Origin: Gracilaria domingensis
Lineage: Eukaryota > Rhodophyta > Florideophyceae > Gracilariales > Gracilariaceae
Length of the DNA: 64,000 bases
Direction: 5' to 3'
Assembly (NCBI GenBank): GCA_022539475.1
Contig: VCMS01000102.1
Span: 62,001-126,000, forward strand
The translations under genes were made by a program, and so were the position numbers. Each line of letters begins with the position of its first letter. Position 1 is the first letter of the stretch. Below the pieces are notes generated by a model. The model made no database searches, was not told the DNA's origin, and worked only from the letters and a program-made list of their open reading frames with translations. Shown one piece after another: positions 43,050-52,299 of this stretch.

Positions 43050-44408
43050 ATTTTCGTAGAGGTGGTGTGCTTTTTGAATAGACTAAGCTATATGCTATGC
43101 CTGCAGGCTGCAGTGAATTAAATGCTGGCTAATGGGTGATCGAGAACTGTGAGTATGAATGCAGAGGAGCCTTGAGGTGTTTCGTGGCCTCTTAAATCAT
43201 GGCAATACGTCGTGCCTTGTGCTGACCAAAGCTGAAGAGTTGTCAAATAAAGGAGCAGTCCCGATTAGGAATCGAACTACCAAGACAACTACCAAAGCAA
43301 AAATCATGTAGCAGAGGCACGGAGTGGACAAAGGGCACAGACACGAGGTCTCCCCATGAAAAATAATGAAACACAACCCAAAGTAGGAGCAAGAACGGTT
43401 GTAGGCGACCGTGGACCACAGTTGCCTAGAACCGTTCCTGCCCCGCTTTTGGGTTGTGCATCTTTCTCTTTCGCAACAGTGTTTTTATGTACAAAATACT
43501 TCCCCTTTTTCCGAAAGTGCTCATTAACTACCAAGGATATGTTCTGACGCTGTGGGTTCTCAGACAACCTAAAAATTTTGAAAGGCCTTTGAAAGGAACT
43601 TTGGATTGCGTTTAATAATATAATATATAAAATTCTAAACTTTGATATCGCGTATTAATTCGAAAAATTAAAAATATGGCATTAGGTTTACAGTGTAAAG
43701 GCTTTTCGTGAGAAGTTACAAAGTTGATCGTTCCGACACTTTGTCTTCCGCGTTCGCAGTCTCTTTCAAAGGTGCAGACTTGTGACATACAACATGCGAC
43801 TCGCAGTTCAGATGCTGCGCTCCATCCATACAGTACCAAAGGTACTGCGCTCAAGAAGAAATTCGCTTATCCTCAATTTCAACTCCCCGATTCGAAGTAG
43901 TGAGAGCACCACCGTGTCGCAAATGTCCCCAAGACCTCTGGAGTTCAGCCAGTCCGCTAGGTGTGCCACTCCGTGCGAGAACGGAAATCGACTTTCGTGC
44001 TCATGCACGCTCAGGCTCGTGAGATAGAGAGAGATACCGTTCGATTCCGAACTGCTCACCATACTCCAGTCCACGGAGTTTCTCAAGCGAGATACCTCCG
44101 TACAGCGGTATACACAGTCCTCTCTCTCTTTGCATGTCTGCGCATAAGTCTGCAACGTACACGATGAGGCAATATCACACTTTCGCAACAGATGTCCTGG
44201 TGTGGCACACGGTAAGTTTGGAGGGCAAAGCACTGATGAAGCTCCTCTCTCGCGTAGAATTCCGTGGCCAAGCCCATTTCGTTTGAGCCATGACGTCTCA
44301 ACACAGTCGGGAACGCTTTCACTACTTTCTGCTTCATCATTGACAGCTGTCAAATTGGCTGTCTCCGTGTCGCCGTCATCCTCTAAAGTGGATGGCTTTA
44401 GTTCGTCT
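43050..44408. other. Intergenic with a foldback element
   Basis: Upstream region of the cyclin gene. Contains the 87-bp foldback at 43372-43458. A minus frame at 43808-44446 is open for 212 codons but is out of phase with the upstream exons by the splice sites I favour; it may be 3' UTR. Confidence 0.4.
43372..43458. repeat. 87-bp foldback (imperfect palindrome)
   Basis: The left arm starts CACAACCCAAAG and carries AAGAACGGTTGTAGGCGACC; the right arm is its diverged reverse complement, ending TTTGGGTTGTG. Nearly no loop. A MITE-like foldback or a small-RNA hairpin source. Confidence 0.75.
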
Positions 44409-45020
44409 TCAGTGATGCTCCCTTTGCAAGCGCACCCCATGTACATGCCAACAGGAGTGAAAGAAACATCGCAAGTTGGCCTTTGCTGTTCAAGTGGTCC
44501 AAGGATTGAACGTTAGATCTGATCGCAATCATTTCAGAGAGATGCATAGGCATACTCATACGTACCCCATTACAGCACTCGCAAATGCACTTGCCTCTGT
44601 TGACGGTAGTGACCCTCATCATGATCAGCGACTCTTGACACACCATTCGGGAGCACGTCTTCGTTCCGTTCTTAGAGCTTTCGCAGGTATCCAGCTCGGA
44701 ATTCGGACATGGAGCTTGCAGGATGCAAGATTAGGGTTCAGAGGCGATGGGACCGAGAGTGAAAAAGCATTGAAGGAAAACTTACAAGCCAGAATTTTAT
44801 CGGTATAACACACTGGTGTGTGTTCGCCATTGTCATCGGCACTAATGTTTCCTGATCCAGCCGCAGCTTGAACATTCTCTTCCAATCGGGAAATTCGAGG
44901 ATTGGTCCCAGCCAGAGGTAGGGAAGATGTGGACCGGATGAGCAAAGCGAAGAACAGGGTACCAAGAACGGGCAGTCCTCTCGAGCGCTTGAAAGCTAGA
45001 GCTTGTTGTTGTGCAGCCAT
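44409..45020 (-). CDS. Small secreted Cys-rich protein, three exons
   Basis: Exon 1 is 45020-44786, exon 2 is 44714-44566 and exon 3 is 44486-44409. Introns of 71 and 79 bp have GTAAGT and GTACGT donors and CAAG and ACAG acceptors, and the phases fit (78 codons plus 1 base, then phase 0). The protein would be about 153 residues. A basic N-terminus and LPVLGTLFFALLIRSTSS form a signal peptide. The mature part has about 11 Cys (for example PCPNSELDTC, CSRMVC, GKCICECC). No family recognised. It is the only clearly spliced gene in the window. The last exon is the least certain part; an alternative acceptor would lead into the long frame ending near 43808. Confidence 0.6.
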
Positions 45021-46473
45021 AGCTGGTTGTGTGTATTGCACGGATGATAAGTTGTCGATGGCGCGGGGCGAGCTGTTACGCACAGAGAAGTCATGGACGA
45101 GAGTATTTGTACGCGGCACGTACCGACGGCACGTGTTGGGTGGTGCGGGCTGTGTAAAATGCATGCTCTATCGATGCATGCTCTATCGATGCGTCCCGTT
45201 CCGTGCCGACATTGTTGCCTCGAGCAGCTGTATTCCCCGAGTTACGAGTGCACCTTTTTTTGTCTCACGTGGAACGTTTTGATTGGACCGTTACGCAATT
45301 GTAAGTTGCGCGCCACGCACCTCCACACGTAGCAGTTCTCAAGTCAGAGCTGTTTGGTATCAGCTCAACATCTACTTATATCCAATTCCCTATTAGGTTA
45401 GTTTTCACAACTTTTCGCGAAAGATACCTTTGGCGTAGTATTCACTGACATTGCTGCCTCAAATCTCAATATCGAAGCGCGCCGGGGATCCGCATTCGTG
45501 ACCGGTGTATTGACGCCATTAATTAATTAATTAATGAAAAAAATCGTAGTAATTGCGCAATAATTGCGCAATTGATGAGAGGTTTGATTCTTGAATTACA
45601 CCATTGAGCAACAATTTGTGTAGTTCAAATTACCCACAAGCATGCTCGCTTCCTCGCTGGGCAGCTGAGGTCATCGTCGCACTCACGTGTTTGTCTTTTG
45701 GTTGCTTGGCCTTCATGCAACGCAGTGACGATATGCCGTTGACGTTGCCACCAGTCACTCCACGCAAGCTAATTGTTGCGTTCGGAAAAGAGTAAACAAG
45801 AGGGGCGAGATTTCGACAGAATATCGAAGTGATGCTAACGGACAAGCTGCTGACGAGTTTTCCATCTCGTGACTTCTACTCATGGGAAGGAACAAAAGGG
45901 TATTTGAAGCTGGTCAAAAACTCCTCGGAGATGATCTCTGGCTCTGCTGTGCATTGTGATAAAGAAGGTGCGGTGTGAACACATGCGGCTGCCACACGTT
46001 TCCTGGAATGCGTGACCGCCATCTAGCTTGTCTTCCCACAACATCAAACTTGAACAGGAAATGGGCGTGGAGTGGTTTCAGGGCTCATTTATGGCACTGG
46101 TCGACGTGGCACCGTTGGACACAAAGAAAAACCCTGCACACAGTTTAAAATTAAGTTCTTTTTTATGATCCACGTCAAAAATTTACGTCACACACATACA
46201 AGTATGGGTACGGCATGTATCTAGCAAAGATTGCCTTGGACAGGTAATTACCAACAACATGACAACGACTTGTTCTTGAAGATCGCAGGGGATCGCAGAG
46301 CATGGCCGGGCAGAGCAGACACCTGTAGAACCGCAGCCCACCCGTCACAACCCACTCGCATCGAAGCTTCCTTCTACACCATCAAGATATAAGCGTATCT
46401 TGGAAGCACAGCTGTACTAAAGGTACCAAGTTGCGAGTCATAACAACCCGAGCGGCAGCAGAACAGCTCCAAA
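45021..46473. other. Intergenic, simple repeats only
   Basis: Contains a doubled 15-bp unit (TGCATGCTCTATCGA, about 45164-45193), an ATTA microsatellite (about 45518-45536) and a doubled AATTGCGCAAT palindrome (about 45551-45577). No supported gene; a 63-codon plus frame at 45604-45795 is open but has no known domain. Confidence 0.4.
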
Positions 46474-46977
46474 TCAAACAGCCACTATGCCCGGATCAGC
46501 TGAAGTCAAAACTGACATATACTCACACGCATCATCCGCTTCAATGCATGTGACCGAATGAATGAGCCCTTGCGGAAATATGGTCGCCTCGCCCACCGAC
46601 AAAACATTCATAACCACACGAGGGTCCGCAACACCCTCAAACTGCAACATGGAACGCAGCGTGCCACGGGTCACGATCAACACTTCGGTGGCACGAGGGT
46701 GAAAATGGGAGAAGAAAGAGCTGCCGACCGTCAGTTCCACTCGCGCAATGAAAACGTCTACGTCTGAAAAGCCTAGTAGTGGGAAATCCAGAGCAGATGC
46801 CGTCTCGGAGGTGAAACTAGGTGTAGAGGTCACGGCGCCGTCTGCGGTATCGATCACAAAGTCGCCGTCGGCTAACCTTCCTCGTAGCATGTCAAGCGTC
46901 CTAAATCGCGGTATGCGGGCGTTTGCCATGCCAAGAGCGGTGGCTAGCATGAGCACAAAAAGCTTGGAGAATGACAT
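46474..46977 (-). CDS. Germin-like cupin protein
   Basis: 167 residues with the ATG at 46977. Residues 1-20 are a signal peptide (FVLMLATALGMANA). A single cupin barrel follows. Motif 1 has the germin form HFHPRATE, with metal ligands His91, His93 and Glu98. Motif 2, IFPQGLIHSVTC, supplies His140, but the Asn usual three residues on is Cys144. The four manganese ligands are all present. Germins are secreted oxalate oxidases or superoxide dismutases of walls; which activity this one has cannot be told from sequence. It is slightly shorter than plant germins (about 200 residues). Intronless. Confidence 0.9.
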   Translation of the reverse strand: MSFSKLFVLMLATALGMANARIPRFRTLDMLRGRLADGDFVIDTADGAVTSTPSFTSETASALDFPLLGFSDVDVFIARVELTVGSSFFSHFHPRATEVLIVTRGTLRSMLQFEGVADPRVVMNVLSVGEATIFPQGLIHSVTCIEADDACEYMSVLTSADPGIVAV

Positions 46978-48589
46978 GATTGCGTGGAACAGGTGAAATT
47001 CTTGTATATCTTGTCGAGCTGATGCTGGAACGATTGCTTTCGGGTTGAAGGATGTTGGCGGACGGTAGTTGAAGGATGGTGGCGAACGGCAGTTGTCAAT
47101 TTATGTGGGTTTGGGTTGCACATTTGAACAATCATGGTCTGAGATCTACTGTGATCGTCAGCAGTGCGTGCACAACGAGAGAAGAAGATGGAAGAGCTTC
47201 ATCGCGATTAATGTTGCCGATTCAACAATAGGTGTGCCACCGTTGGAGCTTGACATACGGTATTCCACTTGTTTACGGTCCTCCAAATGAAATCTGAGCG
47301 CATAGGAGAGTGCGCAAATAATGGGAGAATATCTGAATGTTATACAGTGACTTTGCAGAGTGTTACTCGACGAACAACCTTCACAAACGATGTGACCTCG
47401 AAGTGGCAGCGTGTCCTGCAGTAAGATGAGAACCAAGAACACAAATTAATTCATGTTGGGCTCACCGCGAACAGTGTATTCTAGCACTTTCTGAATTTAA
47501 CAAAGCTAAACCAAGGGCCTGAGCTTTAAAACCTCACTATGTCTGCTTCAATGAGGACTGCATTCTCAGGTTCTCTCATACGCGACATACTCAGCAATGG
47601 ATGGCGGGGGTGGAGCAATGCTTCCCATATGCAAAATTTGCATTTAATGGAACAGCAGAACTGTTCCAGATATCCAGGTAGAGGCCTTGCAGCCTGATAT
47701 ACACGTGTACATACATCGGTATGCTAACATGGAAATGCCCGCTGGATGGCGTGCACAAGAAGGACTAGGGCGCAGTATTGGGGAATCCGATGGGTCTTGT
47801 TGTCCTTGTTCTGTGCACCAACGCTATCGTGTACGCAGTGTGATGCCTCGGCAACACCATCGCGGCTGTACCCTTCGTAAGGCGATTTAGGGGATTTAGT
47901 ACCTTGGTACCGTACCAAGATGAGCTAACTGCTGATCTTCCCGTTCATGTTCACCTTGCACAATGAAAAACGTCAGTTTTGGAAGGGGTAGCCCTGTGTT
48001 CCAAATGTACATTTTGTCGATGGCATCAGAGATCTCTAGTTTCGCAACGAGACTAGCACATAGTACAACAATAACGAACTTACAAATCAGTTCGTTGTTG
48101 TACTTGGGTCTCGTTGTCGCATTCAACTGCGTTACGACATGAGGCCTGTACCTTAAAAACGTGGCAGGGACATTAAAGAGTTTATTGACAACAATAATAG
48201 CAAAGCTCTTACTAACATACGGTATGAGCTAATGTTGAGCTAGTCGAGCACTTTGCTCAACTCAAAACCTGTTTTAAAGTTGCAAGTAGTTGCTTTTAGG
48301 TACTCTGAACCTCCTCGAAACGAACCGCTTATATTTAGAACAGATTGTCTATCATCAGCAGTGAGGCTTGCATGCAGTAAGAGTCAAATCCCCTTAAAGT
48401 TTATGTGCAAAACAGGGGTTGCGCGATTTTTGCGCGACCACGTTGCACATCAAAACCAGCAAAACTTTAGAACAAAAGCATATTTTGGACCTCCAAAACG
48501 TTACATCAATGAAAATCAAACGTTTTGGACGTCCAGAAAACCGCAATGACATCAATTACTCTATGCAGGTCACTGCGATATTTGACTAG
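46978..48589. other. Intergenic with a hairpin
   Basis: No supported gene. Contains the imperfect hairpin at 48043-48120; a minus frame at 47896-48126 crosses it and starts only at TTG. Confidence 0.4.
48043..48120. repeat. 78-bp imperfect hairpin
   Basis: The outer arms GCAACGAGAC and GTCTCGTTG and the inner arms AGTACAACAA...ACGAAC and GTTCGTTGTTGTACT pair around a loop of about 10 bases. Confidence 0.7.
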
Positions 48590-49615
48590 GCGGCCGAAGG
48601 CCGCTTTCCCTTGTTTTTCTTTAATGTTAGTATCATTAGGTAATAGAAAAGTTTAAAAAAATGCGCCGTGTCACACGGGAGAGACCGGGAAATTGCAAAA
48701 GTTTCGGACTACTGACAAACGTAAACTTTTGCACCAATCACTGATTGTCAAATATATGAAAAGAATTAAAATTATTACACCACTTGTACTTGTACTGAAT
48801 TACAGTGTAACGGTGTGTATGAAGAAGATTTACATGTTCATCGAAGACGATGTCGGAAAATGTCGACATTTCGAAGGTACTACTTCGGCAAAACCAAAAC
48901 GTCTTTGGTCATAGTTTGCTTGAGCTTTTACGTTCACGACAAGACATACTTTACTTAACCGTATAACGTTCGAGTAGAGTACTCTGTTGTAAAGTTAAAC
49001 TAGACTAATTTGTAATGAAAGTACGCCATACTCAAAACCACTGTATAGCAATAAAATTGCTATTTTTTGCGTCTTTAAGTGTAGACGTTTCAACTGTAAT
49101 ATATCATTTTCAAACGAAACATGGGTTGCCTAATGTAACAACTTGAATACTACCCTTATACTCTTTCTTTAAAACTAACAAACTCTTGCTCGCGAAAGAA
49201 GTAACATACCAATCTGATGATTTTCCCAGAAATACAACTCTTCCCGTAAATTTTAGTGCATCTTGTTACTGCTGACAAACAATTCGCGTTGATTTGCAAC
49301 AAAATAAGGCCGCCGTATACTGTCTGAATTTCCACAGCTACAGTAAAAATTATCAAAATGCAGCACCGCCATTTGTCAGAAATGAGTGACAGTCCGATCT
49401 GTTTATTAGGCCATTTCCCGCTCTCTCCGGCGCATTTTCTTTCCCTTCTAGAGAATTCCTAGAGATTAGATCAACTGCCGCCAACAAATTAAAATTCAGG
49501 AAAAAACATTTCTCCTATCTCACCAGTTTGGAAAAAATGCCTGTACATATCCCTCAAGTTAAAAAAGAAAAAAGCGGTCTTCGGCCGCAGGCGGCGCTTC
49601 GCGCCGCGGCCGAAT
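48590..49615. mobile_element. Candidate inverted-repeat element, about 1.0 kb
   Basis: The left end carries GCGGCCGAAGGCCGCTTT followed by a T-rich run. The right end, read on the other strand, carries GCGGCCGAAGACCGCTTT followed by a similar T-rich run. Further in, ATGCGCCG...GGGAGAGACCGGGAAAT on the left is mirrored by ATGCGCCGGAGAGAGCGGGAAAT on the right. An 8-bp direct repeat GTCACTGC lies about 15 bases outside each end and may be the target duplication. No coding, so non-autonomous; superfamily unknown. Confidence 0.55.
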
Positions 49616-49879
49616 GGTTCACCTGTCACTGCAGCAAAAAACAGTACTAAAAAGCAGCCAAAGTGTTTGCTACTAGAATTATTGGCTTTTTGAATACAGC
49701 GTTAAAATCTACATTGATTGCTTCATTTTTGGCATACTCAATCTTCCCATCGATACACCAATAAATCCCATAAAGTTAAACGTCATCCAAATATAGCACA
49801 ATTTTATTCTTCTGTATAGGAATTGCAATTAATATATTCATGTGCCAAGATACAATGGATTACAAACAAAAAATAGCAA

Positions 49880-50772
49880 CGATGTGAGCTAAATTTTTGA
49901 TGTGACTTACTGTAGACTCTTTTGCTGACATGTTAAAATGACTGCGCATACGTTAGCACAATGTGAGCCATGTTCAAGAACTGGCTCACTTTAGATCATT
50001 ACGTTGAATTTGCTCATTATTATTTCGTACACGTCAGCCTAATGTAAACCATGATGGAGAAAAAGCTCACTGTAGACCATTTCTTCCACTTTCCTAGTGT
50101 GATTGAGTATGCTTAATCAAAATGTGAACGACTATAAATATTGGACTCACTGTACACAATTTTCACTGTACACAATTTTCTTGAGTGTTTTGAGAGTAAC
50201 AGTGCATACGTACGCAAAATGTGAAAAATGATCAGGTAGTGACTAACTGTAGACGACTACGTTTAATTTGTTTAGTGTGATAGCATAAACCTAGCCACAA
50301 TGTAAGCCAAATGACTGAAAATACTCACTCCAGACCATTTTGTCGTATTCCTTTAGTTTAATGGCGTATAAATAATCACAATGACCCAAAATAATGCTGT
50401 AGTTCACTTTAGACCGTTGGGTTGAATTTGCTTCGCATGATGGCGTATTCGTAAGCACAATGTGAGCTATGTTGGAGAAGGGACTCATTGTATACCATTT
50501 CCATTACTTTGCTTAGTGTAACGGCGTATATGTAAGCAAACTACCATGTGAGCCATGCTTAAGAATTGACTAACCGTAGACCATTTCGTTGAATTTGCTT
50601 ATTGTGACTGCGTATATGTAAGCAAAAAGTGAGGCATGCTGAAAAAGGGGCTCACTATAGACCATTTCGTTGAATTTGCTGAGTATAACGGCGTATACGT
50701 AAGGATAATGTGAGCCATGTTGAAGAAGTGACTCACTGTAGACCATTTCGTTTAATTTTCTTACGGTGACGT
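49880..50772. repeat. Minisatellite, about eleven 80-bp units
   Basis: Each unit holds AATGTGAGCCATG, then GACTCACTGTAGACCATTTC, GTTGAATTTGC and GGCGTATACGTAAGC. Units are 70-98 bp long and diverge toward the left end. On the minus strand the last units are open and read as a peptide repeat of about 27 residues (SKFNEMVYSEPLFQHAS type). This suggests either a decayed repeat protein or chance openness. Confidence 0.85.
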
Positions 50773-51275
50773 TTGCAGCTACCATATAGAATGAGCAAAT
50801 TTTGATTTCAAAGCTATCCTGTATATGACGATTTCCTCTGAGGCCTTTTGAACACACTGAAACGGTTGGATTACTTTAATTCTGCAAACGGTTGCTTCCA
50901 GTGTAGGTGGTGCACATTCCAGAGCCTAGCACATGATGAGGTATGTCGTGATAGCATCCTAGGCGTTCGCCACTAGCCATGTCACCCATCTCGTGCCCTA
51001 TAAGAAGAACACCGAGACCAAAAATCACTGGATCAATGCCTAGACCTCACCAACTCGCCTGTTTAGCAACTAAGCACTCCCTACGTCGGCCGCACCACGT
51101 CGCCGTTCTGCCGCATATCTGCTCCTTTTCCTTCTACCGACCCTTTACCTTCCCTTTCCTTTCCCTTCCTTTCCGCCTCTCACCGTCCCCGGCCGCCCTA
51201 TCCTGAACAGCCTCTTTTCGGCCTCCTCTCCGTGCCGTCTCCTCTCCGTTCACATACGCTTCTTCCTCGTTAAAG
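50773..51275. other. Upstream region of the 51276 gene
   Basis: C/T-rich from about 51110, probably the 5' leader of the next gene. No other feature seen. Confidence 0.35.
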
Positions 51276-51790
51276 ATGGAGAAAAATAACAATGTCGATG
51301 ACCCCCGCAATACGCTCGCGCTCGATATAGCGTACCAGTTCTACGGTCGTATTGAACTGGGGGCCAGAGGATGTTGGTGTAGTTCGATGGCATAACCGAC
51401 GATCTCTACGAAAAGTACCGTCTCGCCTGGGCGTCATTCCACATCTGCTTCGGCTTCATGCAACTCTGTGAGCCGTTCCTAACCGAGGAGCTTGCGCTTG
51501 TCCTCCGAAAGCTGTTCATTGCCTTCGATAAAGGCGTGATGGCAGACCTAGACGACGAGTTTCAACTCTACTTGCACGGTTGGATCATGGCTCAGTTTGG
51601 TCATCTGCGTCCTGAACGTGAAGAAACGTTCATGGATGAGATCGAAGCCGCTCTTGTGCACATCGAAGAATTTCCGGACGACACCGACTTCTCTGTCGAG
51701 TTTGAGCCTCGCTCCGATATGAGCCTCTTCCCGAATCCTCCTGGAGTGTTCGAGAATCATCCCGTGGCCAATGGAGTGCATGAGCATTAA
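51276..51790 (+). CDS. Unknown small gene, structure unresolved
   Basis: An ATG at 51276 (context AAAGATGG) opens 39 codons (MEKNNNVDDPRNTLALD). A second frame, open from 51383 to a TAA at 51788-51790, gives an acidic protein of about 135 residues beginning FDGITDDLYEKYRLAWASF. An AG just before 51383 suggests an acceptor, but no donor gave the right phase, so a frameshift or another first exon is possible. No family recognised. It lies just beyond the 3' side of the Helitron and may be host or captured. Confidence 0.45.
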
Positions 51791-52299
51791 ATGTTTGGCA
51801 TTACTTCTATAATCGTTGATCTACTATAGTTAGTGATTTTAGAAGATATTTATTTGTTTCGTATTGTGTGGTTAGTATTCTGATCACAATGTGGGATCTT
51901 TTGTTTTATGCTGGCTTCTTATCTGCCATTGTAAACCAATTGCTTTGTTATTTTCTTTGCTTTTTCGTCTGATACAAATGGATGGAAGAGAAAACTGTGT
52001 AGTCACTTTAGTGTTTTGATGCGTTGTAAAAGTCCATGGCCTCTTGCGACATAGGATTTAGCATAGATTTAACCCTCGAATGCATTACACTTGAATCTCG
52101 GATGTAGTACACTTGACTCTTAATCCTGCGGAGCTGACTCCCTGTCATGAATCATAATCAAATACTTTCTCTTTCACACTCTCGATAGTGAGACATGGAG
52201 ACGTCCTGACCAGAAGAAGTATGAAGACAAGTTGTGTATGGACAAAGAGGGTTCGCATGTAGTAACAGAACTTGTTTTACTCAACACACATTTCTACTT
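51791..52299. other. Helitron 3' side, end not located
   Basis: A CTRR end with a preceding hairpin should lie here on the minus strand. I could not identify it with confidence. Confidence 0.3.

Noticed and set aside
43255-43320. tRNA-like TTCGATT on the minus strand
   Set aside because: The flanking bases do not form a T-stem and no acceptor or anticodon arm is seen.
43808-44446. 212-codon minus-strand frame as a separate gene
   Set aside because: Out of phase with the spliced gene by the best splice sites, and no start context of its own; could still be an alternative last exon.
47896-48126. 76-codon minus-strand frame
   Set aside because: Starts at TTG and lies across a hairpin; not supported.
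49880-50772. CRISPR array
   Set aside because: Units are 70-98 bp and homologous along their whole length, with no unique spacers; a minisatellite.
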